This document shows, piece after piece, positions 48,340 through 57,404 of a DNA stretch of 64,000 nt (positions within the stretch are counted from its first letter, which is position 1; every line of letters starts with the position of its first letter). A program made the translations under genes and the position numbers. The stretch spans positions 62,001 to 126,000 of the forward strand of contig CAVTOR010000005.1 in the NCBI GenBank assembly GCA_963736235.1. Direction: 5' to 3'. This DNA comes from CAVORB01 sp963736235 (GTDB lineage Bacteria > Pseudomonadota > Gammaproteobacteria > Chromatiales > Chromatiaceae). The notes beneath the pieces were generated by a model. That model made no database searches, was not told where the DNA came from, and was given only the letters and a program-made list of their open reading frames with translations.

Positions 48340-50937
48340 ATGCGAATGGACAAGCTCACGGCCAAGTTTCAGATGGCCCTGGCGGATGCCCAAAGCCTGG
48401 CCGTCGGAAGGGATCACCAGTTCATCGAGCCGGTTCATCTGATGCTGGCGCTGCTCGACCAGGAGGGCGGCTCGGTGCGCCACCTGCTGGTCCAGACGGA
48501 TGTCAACGTCAACCGCTTGCGCTCGTCGCTGGGCGAGGCCCTGGACCGCCTGCCCCAGGTGCAGGGCATGGCCGGCGACGTGCACGTCGGGAACGACCTC
48601 GGCCGGCTGCTCAACCAGACCGACAAGCTGGCCCAGCAGCGCAAGGATCAGTACATCTCGTCCGAGCTGTTCGTGCTGGCCGCGGTGGACGACCGCGGCG
48701 AGCTCGGGCGCCTGATGCGCGAGGCCGGGGCCTCCAAGGGCGCGATCGAGCAGGCCATCGACAAGATGCGCGGTGGCCAGACGGTGGACGACCCCAACGC
48801 GGAGGAGCAGCGCCAGGCGTTGGAGAAATACACCATCGACCTCACCGAGCGCGCGGAGCAGGGCAAGCTGGACCCGGTCATCGGCCGCGACGACGAGATC
48901 CGCCGCACCATCCAGGTCCTGCAGCGGCGGACCAAGAACAACCCGGTGCTGATCGGCGAGCCGGGCGTCGGCAAGACCGCCATCGTCGAGGGGCTGGCGC
49001 AGCGCATCATCAACGGCGAGGTACCCGAGGGGCTCAAGACCAGGCGCCTGCTGGCGCTGGACATGGCCGCGCTGATCGCCGGGGCCAAGTTCCGTGGCGA
49101 GTTCGAGGAGCGGCTCAAGGCGGTGCTCAACGACGTCGCCAAACAGGAGGGGAACATCATCCTCTTCATCGACGAGCTGCATACCATGGTCGGCGCCGGT
49201 AAGGCCGAGGGCGCGATGGACGCGGGCAACATGCTCAAGCCCGCGCTCGCCCGCGGCGAGCTGCACTGCGTGGGCGCCACCACGCTGGACGAGTATCGCA
49301 AGTACGTCGAGAAGGACGCCGCGCTGGAGAGGCGCTTCCAGAAGGTGCTGGTGGACGAGCCCAACGTCGAGGACACCATCGCCATCCTGCGTGGGCTAAA
49401 GGAGCGCTACGAGGTTCATCACCGGGTCGATATTACCGACCCGGCCATCGTTGCGGCGGCGACCCTGTCGCACCGCTACATCACCGACCGCCAGCTCCCG
49501 GACAAGGCCATCGACCTGGTGGACGAGGCCGCCTCCCAGATCCGGATGGAGATCGACTCCATGCCGGAGGAGATGGACCGTCTCGGCCGCCGACTGATCC
49601 AGCTCAAGATCGAGGGCGAGGCGCTCAAGAAGGAGAAGGACGAGGCATCGAGGAAGCGCCTGAACGACCTCGAGGAGCAGATCGGTCGGCTGGAGCGGGA
49701 GTTCTCGGACCTGGACGAGGTGTGGAAGGCGGAGAAGGCTTCGGTCGATGGTACGGCCCACGTCAAGGAGGAGCTCGACCGTGCCCGCGGGGAGATGGAG
49801 ACGGCGCGACGGGCCGGGGATCTCGGGCGCATGTCCGAGATCCAATACGGGCGCATCCCGGAGCTGATGAAGCAGCTGGAGGCCGCCGCGGAGGCCGAGC
49901 ACACCGAGAAGAAGCTGCTGCGCGACAAGGTCACCGCGGAGGAGATCGCCGAGATCGTCTCCAAGTGGACCGGCATCCCGGTCTCCAGGATGCTGGAAGG
50001 GGAGCGCGAGAAGCTGCTGCGCATGGAGCAGGAGATCGGCAAGCGCGTGGTCGGCCAGGACGAGGCGGTGCGCGCCGTGAGCGACGCCATCCGCCGCTCC
50101 CGGGCGGGGCTGTCCGACCCCATGCGGCCGCTCGGCTCCTTCCTGTTCCTGGGCCCCACGGGTGTCGGCAAGACCGAGCTGTGCAAGGCGCTGGCGGTGT
50201 TCATGTTCGACACCGAGGAGGCCATGGTCCGCATCGACATGTCCGAGTTCATGGAGAAGCACTCGGTGGCGCGGCTGATCGGCGCGCCTCCCGGCTACGT
50301 CGGCTACGAGGAGGGAGGCTATCTCACCGAGGCGATCCGCCGCCGGCCCTACAGCGTGATCCTGCTCGACGAGGTGGAGAAGGCGCACCCGGACGTGTTC
50401 AACGTGCTGCTGCAGGTGCTCGACGACGGCCGCCTGACCGACGGGCAGGGCCGCACGGTCGACTTCCGCAACACCGTCATCGTCATGACCTCCAACCTGG
50501 GCTCAGACGTCATCCAGCAGAAGGCGGGCGAGGAGCACTACGAGGAGATGAAGGACGCGGTCATGGAGGTGGTCCGCGTGGCCTTCCGCCCGGAGTTCAT
50601 CAACCGCCTGGACGAGATCGTGGTCTTCCACCCCCTGCGGCGGGAGCAGATCCGGGCCATCGCCCGGATCCAGATCGAGTATCTGCGGCGCCGGCTGGCG
50701 GATCGCGAGATGGGCCTGGCGGTGAGCGACGCGGCCCTCGACCACCTGGGCGAGGCGGGATTCGACCCGGTTTACGGCGCGCGCCCCCTCAAGCGCGCCA
50801 TCCGCGCCCAGCTGGAGAACCCCCTCGCGCAGGAGATCCTGGCCGGGAAGTTCGGCCCCGGGGACACCATCGAGGTCGAGCTGCGCGACGGCAGGCTCGA
50901 TTTCGAGCGCGTGCTGGAGGGCGAGCTGGTCGAGTAG
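48340..50937 (+). CDS. clpB: Protein disaggregase ClpB
   Basis: An intact 865-residue Hsp100 ATPase. Two AAA+ modules are present: Walker A GEPGVGKTAIVEG with FIDELHTMVGAGKAEGAMDA, and the second GPTGVGKTELCKALA with ILLDEVEKAHPDVFNVLLQV. Between them is the coiled-coil middle domain (about residues 410-525) that marks ClpB and lets it work with DnaK. The N-terminal Clp_N repeats begin at MDKLTAKFQMALADAQ. It rescues aggregated proteins in the cytoplasm. ATG 48340 has GGAG upstream; 48346 is a possible start. A sigma-32-like promoter precedes it. Confidence 0.97.
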   Translation: MRMDKLTAKFQMALADAQSLAVGRDHQFIEPVHLMLALLDQEGGSVRHLLVQTDVNVNRLRSSLGEALDRLPQVQGMAGDVHVGNDLGRLLNQTDKLAQQRKDQYISSELFVLAAVDDRGELGRLMREAGASKGAIEQAIDKMRGGQTVDDPNAEEQRQALEKYTIDLTERAEQGKLDPVIGRDDEIRRTIQVLQRRTKNNPVLIGEPGVGKTAIVEGLAQRIINGEVPEGLKTRRLLALDMAALIAGAKFRGEFEERLKAVLNDVAKQEGNIILFIDELHTMVGAGKAEGAMDAGNMLKPALARGELHCVGATTLDEYRKYVEKDAALERRFQKVLVDEPNVEDTIAILRGLKERYEVHHRVDITDPAIVAAATLSHRYITDRQLPDKAIDLVDEAASQIRMEIDSMPEEMDRLGRRLIQLKIEGEALKKEKDEASRKRLNDLEEQIGRLEREFSDLDEVWKAEKASVDGTAHVKEELDRARGEMETARRAGDLGRMSEIQYGRIPELMKQLEAAAEAEHTEKKLLRDKVTAEEIAEIVSKWTGIPVSRMLEGEREKLLRMEQEIGKRVVGQDEAVRAVSDAIRRSRAGLSDPMRPLGSFLFLGPTGVGKTELCKALAVFMFDTEEAMVRIDMSEFMEKHSVARLIGAPPGYVGYEEGGYLTEAIRRRPYSVILLDEVEKAHPDVFNVLLQVLDDGRLTDGQGRTVDFRNTVIVMTSNLGSDVIQQKAGEEHYEEMKDAVMEVVRVAFRPEFINRLDEIVVFHPLRREQIRAIARIQIEYLRRRLADREMGLAVSDAALDHLGEAGFDPVYGARPLKRAIRAQLENPLAQEILAGKFGPGDTIEVELRDGRLDFERVLEGELVE

Positions 50938-50960
50938 CCCGTCAGGGTCAATTCCCACTG

Positions 50961-50982
50961 CCGGCGGGCGATCGCCCGCCGG
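50961..50982. terminator. Perfect 22-base palindrome after clpB
   Basis: CCGGCGGGCGA and TCGCCCGCCGG form a perfect inverted repeat with no loop, 24 bases after the clpB stop. GTGCGTTCT follows. A terminator stem is likely although the T-run is weak. Confidence 0.5.
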
Positions 50983-51226
50983 TGCGTTCTCCCGTCTTGC
51001 CGCGCACGAAATCGCATCCTGTGCCCGACATCGCGCCCCGCGATTCGACAGCACTCGGTGCGGCAAGCGCTATCCGGGACATATCCCTATCCGGTCGCGG
51101 GTCGCCGTCCGAGTCCCTGTTCGGATCTTCCTGACAGGAGCTCGCGCTATCCGATACCCCTTTTCTTAACAATGGGTTCCTAAACTTAAGCACAACGATC
51201 GGATATAGGCGACACGGGACGAGACG

Positions 51227-51529
51227 ATGAAGACGAGCATCCTTTTTCTCTTGATGATCGGCGGTACCCAGCTCATGGCCGAGGGCCTTTTGCAGATCGA
51301 GCAGCGGCGGTTGTTCGAACCGACGCCGGCTGAGCTCCGGGCCGAGCGGGCAGGAAGGATCTACATCTACGACGGTGTGAGGGATGTCGACGTGGCGCGG
51401 GCGATGGACCAGGAGTTTGATCGCGTCCAGGCCATGATGTTCATCCGTACTCAGGTCACGGACGAGACAGGCGAGGTCAAGAAGGATGCAGAGACCGGCG
51501 AGGCCTGGGTCCAGGATGACGGTTGCTAG
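51227..51529 (+). CDS. Small secreted protein, unknown
   Basis: A 100-residue protein with a signal peptide (residues 1-18, ending GTQLMA) and a charged mature part (RRLFEPTPAELRAERAGRIY, IYDGVRDVDVARAMDQEFDR). A single Cys is the last residue. I recall similar short exported proteins in other gammaproteobacteria but no named family. It begins a run of four plus-strand genes after an AT-rich leader (51160-51220). Confidence 0.7.
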   Translation: MKTSILFLLMIGGTQLMAEGLLQIEQRRLFEPTPAELRAERAGRIYIYDGVRDVDVARAMDQEFDRVQAMMFIRTQVTDETGEVKKDAETGEAWVQDDGC

Positions 51530-51598
51530 CCAACGCGGCGCGCGACTCCGGGCCAGATCGAACTGTTGACGTCTCGGTGAGCGAGGGGAAACGAGACC

Positions 51599-51862
51599 AT
51601 GTGCTTCCTACCACCTGTATGTGTCTTCTGCCGCCACTACAACGTGGGGGCAGGTCCAGGAGAACCGGATTGCGTAGCATTCGCCGAGATTCCGGATCCC
51701 ATATTCCGCGGCGAGTTCGATCACCGGCGGCCTTTCCCCGGCGACAACGGTACTCGCTTCGAGCTCGAACCCGCGTTCGAGGCAGATTACGCTGAGCTGG
51801 AGGCGGTCCGCGAGGAGCTGTCAGCGCAAAACGCGGCTGCCGCCGAAACTCGGGTCCCGTAG
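51599..51862 (+). CDS. Small Cys-containing protein, conserved but unnamed family
   Basis: An 87-residue protein. Three Cys occur at the start (MCFLPPVCVFCRHY) and one more in DCVAFAEIPDPIF, followed by GEFDHRRPFPGDNGTRFELE. This pattern of Cys pairs, an IPxxIFxGEFDHxxPxPGDxG stretch and an acidic tail is recognisable from short conserved bacterial proteins of unknown function. The Cys set may bind zinc. No signal peptide is apparent. It lies 69 bases after the small secreted protein gene. Confidence 0.68.
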   Translation: MCFLPPVCVFCRHYNVGAGPGEPDCVAFAEIPDPIFRGEFDHRRPFPGDNGTRFELEPAFEADYAELEAVREELSAQNAAAAETRVP

Positions 51863-51977
51863 CGCTCGATTCGTCGGGGCGGCGATCGGCCGACGATCCG
51901 AGAAAAATCCTACAAACGGGACGCTGCGAGTCTTTTATCCTCAAAGTGATACGGGAGCCGCGGAGGCGAAGATACAG

Positions 51978-53036
51978 ATGACGAGACCAGGCGCAGTAGC
52001 CAGTGCGTGCGGACTACTTGGAAGCCGGCGGGACAAGACTTGCAGCAAGACTGGGGGCCGTCTCCCCCTGGTCGCGGTTCTAGTAAGCCTGACCGGGGCT
52101 GGGATTACGTCGCCGCTCCCCGCCGCTGAGGATTTTAATGCCTGCGCGGCAAACCTGACTTGCGCCCGCGCGACCACGGCGGCGTTAGAGCACGAGTTTT
52201 CCAGCGGAGCGGATCTGTCCAAGTGGCACCGCGTCCCTGCAAAAACCGACTTCGGCTTGTTTCTCACAGTAGAAGCCTACGCCCCGCCTATGGTGCGTGA
52301 CGAGGTCACGCAGATGGAACTGGTGCTCGTTCCCGGCGCCTGCTACGTGACAGGCGCGGAAGACGAGCGGCATGCCAAGGTCTGTATCGACCCCTATTAC
52401 ATTGGTGCCTTCGAGGTGACGTTCGAGGAGTACGACCGGTTCGTGCGGGCAACCGGCCGCAAGCTACCCGATGATGAAGGATGGGGGCGCGGCTGCCGTC
52501 CAGTGATCAACGTCGGCGTGTACGACGCCCTCAATTTCGCCAAGTGGCTGAGTCGGAAAACCGGCCACCACTACCGGCTCCCCACTGAGGTGGAGTGGGA
52601 GCACGCGGCGCGGGCCGGAAGCGATGCTTTGTATCCCTGGGGCAATGAGCTCGGGAGCAATCGGGCGAACTGCGACGGCTGCGGCAGTCGATGGGATGGC
52701 GAGCAGTCGGCCCCCGTCGGGTCGTTTTTGCCCAACGCCTGGGGCCTCCACGACGTAGTGGGCAATGTGGCCGAGTGGACCTGTTCCATGCGCGACCCCG
52801 ACCCTGAACACTCCTTCGAGCGCTGCGACAGCATCTACGAGACGCGGCGCCGCGCCTACCGCAACGGAAGCTGGAGCGACGAGCCGGATCGTCTACACCT
52901 CCCGTTCCGGGACTGGAACGCCGCCATGCGCCGAACCGATTTCGTCGGCTTCCGCCTGGTGCGCGAGTGCTCCGCCTGCAGAACAGACGGCAACGGACGG
53001 CGGAACGACAGGATGGCCTATGACGACACGGAATGA
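51978..53036 (+). CDS. FGE/SUMF1-fold exported protein
   Basis: A 352-residue protein. Residues 1-50 include a membrane or signal segment (RLPLVAVLVSLTGAGITSPL). Residues about 115-335 form a formylglycine-generating-enzyme-like domain: MELVLVPGACYVTGAEDERH, CIDPYYIGAFEVTFEEYDRF, YRLPTEVEWEHAARAGSDAL, GLHDVVGNVAEWTC, and DFVGFRLVREC. True sulfatase activators need specific active-site cysteines, and I cannot confirm these; many relatives only share the fold. An exported protein next to a cytochrome suggests a periplasmic role. It is intact, 115 bases after the small Cys protein and 12 before the cytochrome. Confidence 0.8.
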   Translation: MTRPGAVASACGLLGSRRDKTCSKTGGRLPLVAVLVSLTGAGITSPLPAAEDFNACAANLTCARATTAALEHEFSSGADLSKWHRVPAKTDFGLFLTVEAYAPPMVRDEVTQMELVLVPGACYVTGAEDERHAKVCIDPYYIGAFEVTFEEYDRFVRATGRKLPDDEGWGRGCRPVINVGVYDALNFAKWLSRKTGHHYRLPTEVEWEHAARAGSDALYPWGNELGSNRANCDGCGSRWDGEQSAPVGSFLPNAWGLHDVVGNVAEWTCSMRDPDPEHSFERCDSIYETRRRAYRNGSWSDEPDRLHLPFRDWNAAMRRTDFVGFRLVRECSACRTDGNGRRNDRMAYDDTE

Positions 53037-53048
53037 GGGAGGCATCGC

Positions 53049-53369
53049 GTGAAGCTTGAATCCTTGCTCAACATCGTGGCGGCTGGCGTGTTCCCGTTCT
53101 ACGGCGCCGTCTGCTCGGCGGACCGAGGTCAAGCCCTCTACAAGGAAAAGGCCTGCCACACCTGCCATGGAGAGGAGGGTACGCACCCGCTCACGCGAGA
53201 CTATCCGGTCCTCGCTGGCCAGCCGGCGGTCTATCTGGTCAGGCAGATGAAGGACATTCGTGATGGCAGGCGCACCAATGGGCTGTCGGCATCCATGCGG
53301 GCCACCGTCGATGGCGTGACGGACGAGGAGTTCCAGGCGATCGCCGAGTGGCTCGCCTCGCGCTGGTAG
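53049..53369 (+). CDS. Small c-type cytochrome
   Basis: A 106-residue monoheme cytochrome c. After a signal-like N-terminus (to about SADRGQ), the heme site is KACHTCHGEEG, and LAGQPAVYLVRQMKDIRDGR with NGLSASM supplies the distal methionine. It matches class I c553/c4-half cytochromes of the periplasm. Start GTG 53049. A strong terminator follows it, so it ends the four-gene run. Electron partners are unknown; Fcc genes lie just beyond on the other strand. Confidence 0.87.
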   Translation: MKLESLLNIVAAGVFPFYGAVCSADRGQALYKEKACHTCHGEEGTHPLTRDYPVLAGQPAVYLVRQMKDIRDGRRTNGLSASMRATVDGVTDEEFQAIAEWLASRW

Positions 53370-53420
53370 CGCGCTTTGCAACGAAAAGGGGGCCCGAAGG
53401 CCCCAGTGAGATGCTGAAAG

Positions 53421-53446
53421 CGCCCGCTTGAGCGGGCGTTCTTTTT
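53421..53446 (+). terminator. Rho-independent terminator after the cytochrome gene
   Basis: CGCCCGCT-TG-AGCGGGCG followed by TTCTTTTT is a textbook terminator. It lies 51 bases after the cytochrome stop and just before the end of the convergent fccB gene. An AAAG on the left could let it act in both directions. Confidence 0.85.
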
Positions 53447-53448
53447 GA

Positions 53449-54741
53449 TTATCCGAAGATGTCGTGAACGATGTTGTCGTACCAGCTGTAGGCGTACTCC
53501 ACCTCGCGTGCGTGGGCCCAATCGGGAGCGTCCATCGGGGTCAGTCCGCCCGAGTCCGGGACGCTCGCGATCTTGCCGTCCGCCCCGAGCTTGTAGACCG
53601 CCGCCACCGAGATGCCCCAGCCCGGGGCCACGATGGAGTAGCAGGTGTTGACGTAGGAGGGCACGCCGACCTCGCCATCATTGAGCATGGCAACCACGGC
53701 GGCCGCGCACACCTTGCCTTGGCTGTTGGCCGAGTAGCCGGACTTGGGCATGGCGCCGGCAATGCAGGCATCACCGATGACATGTACGCCGGGTACCAGC
53801 GTGGACTCGAAGGTCTTCTGGTCCACCGGGCACCAGCCGCTGTCGTCGGCCAGGTTGGAGACCTGCGCGATCTCGCCGGCGCGCTGGGGCGGGATGACGT
53901 TCAAGCACATCGGCCTTGATCTCGTCGCCGAAGCTGGTCTCGGCCATCATGCCGCCGGCATCGACCTTGACCACGGCCGCATCCGGACCCGGCCGCCACT
54001 CGATCATGCTCTTGTCGGTACCGTAGCCGTAGAACTTCTCCCAACCTTGCGTGAACAGGCCCTGCTTGGAGAACTTCTGCTTGGCGTCCAGGATCAGGAC
54101 CTTGGACTTCGGCTTATGGTGCTTGAGGTAGTTGGCGATCTGACTGGCGCGCTCGTAGGGTCCAGGCGGGCAGCGGAAGGGGTTCGGCGGGGCGACGATG
54201 ACCACGGTGCCGCCGTCGGCCATGGCCTCGAGCTGGCCGCGCAGGATCTTGGTTTGCTCGCCGGCCTTCCAGGCGTGGGGCAGGGTCTCGGCGGCCTCCT
54301 CGCTGTAGCCCTCGATCTTGTCGTACAACATCTCGACACCGGGGGCGACGATGCAGCGGTCGAAGGGCAGGTCCTGCCCGCCGGCCGTTTTGACCATCTT
54401 CTTCTCTCCGTCGATACCGGTGGCAGAGTCCTGCACGATATTGATGCCGTGAGCCTTGAGGCCGTCGTAGCCGACCTTGATGGAGTCGAGGTCGCGCTCG
54501 CCGCTGAGGACCTCGTTGCTGAAGTAGCAGGTGTAGTAGTGCTCGTTGGGCTCGACGATGGTGACATCGATGGAGGAGTCCAGGCGCTTGATGTACTTGG
54601 CGGCGGTGGCGCCGGCGGTGCCGCCGCCGACGACGACCACCTTCTTGGCCGGCGCCGAAGGCGATGTGGGGATACGCCAACCAGGCCGACGGCGGTTGCC
54701 GCACCGGCGGCCTTGACGAAATCGCGACGATTCATTTTCAT
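53449..54741 (-). CDS. fccB: Flavocytochrome c sulfide dehydrogenase, flavoprotein subunit FccB (frameshifted)
   Basis: About 430 residues. It has a twin-arginine signal (MKMNRRDFVKAAGAATA), an FAD fold (VVVGGGTAGATAAKYIKRLD), YTCYFSNEVLSGERDLDSIK, and the redox-active Cys pair in PFRCPPGPYERAS and YVNTCYSIVAPGWGIS that mark FccB of the sulfide dehydrogenase family. It oxidises sulfide in the periplasm and passes electrons to heme in FccA. Frame jumps occur near 54660 and 53905. ATG 54741 has GGAGG upstream. It follows fccA by 20 bases. Confidence 0.92.
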
Positions 54742-54761
54742 GTTGTTTACCTCCTCGATCC

Positions 54762-55387
54762 TTATTGCTGGCTGGCGTAGAAAGCGCACAGGGCGTCGAG
54801 GCCCTTGTCGCCCTCTTTCTCGATCAGCTTGTCGAGCTTCTTCTTCATCTTCTTGGGCATCTCGCGCCGTCTTCCCGATGAAGTCGGCCATGGCGTACTC
54901 AGGTAGGGCGTCCACTGGCCGGCGAGGATGTAGTACTCCTCGTCTTCCAGCGACCTTGCCGCCTTCGGCGTGGCACTTCTCGCAGTACTTGTCGTGCAGC
55001 TTCCCGCCGTCCTTGACCATGGCCGTCGTCGAACTCCTGCTTGGCGGCGCACGAACTTCTGGCCGGCGAAGAAGGTCGGCCATGAGGGCGATCTCTTCGT
55101 CGCGTGTAGCCCTTGGCGATGCGGCCCATGATGGTCCCGTAGACCTCGTCGTTCTTGAAGCCCTGCATCAGCTCGACGAAGTACTCGCCGTTCATGCCGG
55201 CGATGGTCGGGGATGCGGGGCCGACGCTGGCGCCGTCGGTGCCGTGGCAGCCGGCGCAGGTGTCCGACAGCATGCGTGCGCTGGCGCCGGACATCAGCTC
55301 GGCGGTGCGTCGGCCGCGAAGGCGGTCGAAGACAGCCCAGCGATGCGCGCTGGCGAGCAGGGCCAGTTTCATTGTTGTTTTGGCCAT
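54762..55387 (-). CDS. fccA: Flavocytochrome c sulfide dehydrogenase, diheme cytochrome subunit FccA (heavily frameshifted)
   Basis: About 208 codons of span for a diheme cytochrome. Readable pieces are the signal start MAKTTMKLALLASA, first heme DTCAGCHGTDGASVGPASPT, IAGMNGEYFVELMQGFKNDE, second heme KYCEKCHAEGGKVA, LAGQWTPYL, and the tail LDKLIEKEGDKGLDALCAFY. At least seven frame jumps occur between 55330 and 54860, so the exact protein is not readable. AAGGAGG precedes ATG 55387. FccA takes electrons from FccB and hands them to soluble cytochromes. Confidence 0.85.
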
Positions 55388-55457
55388 GTTACCTCCTTTG
55401 GATTAAACAGGCTTGTCGGTTGGAACACGGAGAACACAGCCTCCGCCATGCAGGCGG

Positions 55458-55474
55458 CCGCCCTTGACGGGCGG
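55458..55474. terminator. Hairpin between the ankyrin gene and fccA
   Basis: CCGCCC-TTGAC-GGGCGG lies 64 bases beyond the ankyrin-gene stop in the direction of transcription and 71 bases before fccA. TCTCTTT flanks it on the plus-strand side only. It may reduce read-through from the ankyrin gene into fccA, or stabilise mRNA. Confidence 0.35.
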
Positions 55475-55537
55475 TCTCTTTGCATTCTTTGTCGGTGCGC
55501 CTGATCGTGCCAGGGATCAGGGCCGGCACGTTTGTCG

Positions 55538-56488
55538 TCAGCGCCCGGCCAGCAAGTCGACGGCTTCGTCGTTGCCTTTTTGTGTTGCGATTCGGCGGCG
55601 GTGCGGCCCTTGCTGTCCTTCAGCGCCGGGTCGGCGCCGTGATCGATCAGCGGGCCGATCAGCTCGTTGTGCTCGGTTGAGACCGCTTCCATCAGGGCCG
55701 TGACGCCGTCGGCGTCCTGGATGTTCGGGTCGGCGCCGTGCTTCGAGCAGCAGCTCGACCGACTTCCGTGTGGCCCTGACCGGCGGCCCAGATCAGGGCG
55801 GTGGCGCCCAGGTCGTCTTTGGCGTTGATGTCGGCGCCGTGGCCAGCAGGGTCTCGACGACGTCGGCGTGGCCCTTGGCCGGCGGCGATGATCAGCGCGG
55901 TCGCGCCTTGCTTGTCTCGCGCCTCCTTGTCGGCGCCGGCGTTCGACCAGCAGCTCACGACCGTATCGGCATGGCCCTTGTCGGCGGCCTGCATCAGGGC
56001 GGTGCGCCCGTCCTTGTCGGACGCCTTGGGATCGGCGCCCCGGTACAGGAGCTGCTCGACCATGTCGGCGATGCCGTAACGGGAGGCGATCATCAGGGCG
56101 TCCCAGCCGGCGCGGGTGCGGTCGTGCACGTTGGCGCCGCGCTCGATGAGCAGGGCGGTGATGCCGATGTGGCCGTTCTCGGCGGCGAAGGTCAGGGCGG
56201 TGCAGCCGGCGACGGTGCGGGCGTTGACATCGGCGCCCCGGGCCAGCAGCAGGGCGACGGTCTCCAGGTTGTCCGCCTCGACCGCCATCATCAGAGCCGT
56301 CTTGCCGAACTGGTTGGCGGCGTTGACGTCGGCCCCTGGTCGAGCAGCTGCTCGACGGTCTCGATGTCGCCGATGGAGGCGGCCAGCCGCAGATCCTTTC
56401 CAGGTCCGCTGTCGCCGGCGCACGCCAGGTGGCGCCGAGCAGCAGTGCGAGCAGCAACGAGCAGGGCGGAGAGGGTTCTGGTTCTCAT
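55538..56488 (-). CDS. Exported ankyrin-repeat protein (frameshifted)
   Basis: About 316 codons. A signal-like N-terminus (MRTRTLSALLVAA, corrected LLLGATWRAPATAD) precedes about eight ankyrin repeats, for example GKTALMMAVEADNLETVALL, TALTFAAENGHIGITALLIE, GRTALMQAADKGHADT and GVTALMEAVSTEHNELIGPL. The end reads ESQHKKGNDEAVDLLAGR after correction. At least seven frame jumps are present. Ankyrin repeats bind protein partners; export to the periplasm puts this one next to the Fcc complex and the tetraheme cytochrome. Its role (scaffold, assembly or protection) is inferred only from position. Confidence 0.8.
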
Positions 56489-56527
56489 GCGGCGGCGCCT
56501 CGGTTCGGTCTAGTTCCTGGGTAGCGG

Positions 56528-57105
56528 TCATGCGGAGTCGGAGTCCTCTTCCTCCTCGTCGTCGTCCGGCTCGTCGGGCTCCTCGTGGGCGACGCCCTTG
56601 TGGCAGTCGATGCAGGTCTGGCCCTTGTCCGGGGCATTGCCGTGCTTGGCTGCGGGCCGATCGGCTCTGCTCGGTGAGGTCCATGTTGGCGAAGTCGTGG
56701 CAGGAGCGGCATTCCCGGGAATCCGATGCCTTCATCTTGTCCCACACCCGGTTCGCCATATCCCAGCGCATGGGCCTCGTATTTCTCCGGGGTGTCGATG
56801 GTGCCCATGATCTCGTGATAGACGTCCTTGGCGGCCATGACCTTGGCGATCATCTTGGGGATGAATGGCTTGGGCACGTGACAGTCCGCGCAGGTGGCCT
56901 GCACGCCCGAGGCATTCTTGTAATGGACGTTCTCCTGGAGCTCTTTCAGCGGGGTCTGCATCGTGTGGCAGGAGGTGCAGAACTCCATCTCGTTCGTGTA
57001 GGCGAGACCGACGTTGAACAGCCCGGCGAAAACGATGCCGGCCAGAAAGATAATAGCGACGATAATAAAGGTTTTCGTGCGGGAGGAGCCGTTGGACTTG
57101 GCCAT
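56528..57105 (-). CDS. NapC/NrfH-type tetraheme cytochrome, membrane anchored (frameshifted)
   Basis: About 192 residues. One N-terminal membrane helix (residues about 12-32) is followed by four heme sites: EFCTSCHTMQTP, ATCADCHVPKPF, RECRSCHDFANM and QTCIDCHKGVAH. The end is very acidic (DEPDDDEEEEDSDSA). These proteins exchange electrons between the quinone pool and periplasmic enzymes. Frame jumps near 56770 and 56665 shift the third and fourth heme sites. It starts at ATG 57105 and is the first gene of the leftward set leading to the ankyrin protein, fccA and fccB. Electron transfer between quinone and Fcc is inference. Confidence 0.88.
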
Positions 57106-57404
57106 AGAAATCCTCTTGCGGTGGTAGTTGTTGCCGGGCTCGCCGAGATGCCGCGAGCCCGACCAACCCGGGAGACCTTGTCGTCGGGTCTTATTGTCGT
57201 TCGTTATTCTGCGCGGATCTTAAGGGATCGCGGGCGCTTTGCCAAGAACGCCAGACGCGTGATCTCCGGGACTGTTAGGCCCTGAATACCGGTCGCAGGT
57301 GGGCTTTCTCGTGACTCGGCGAAGCATGGTGCGGTCACTTCGACCGACGGACATACTGGGGACGTTTCCAATTCGTCGCGTGCGCGTAGATGCTCCGTGG
57401 CGGC

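Noticed and set aside
48190..50388. Long minus-strand frames opposite clpB (for example 358 and 330 codons)
   Set aside because: clpB is intact with all motifs; the antisense frames are shadows.
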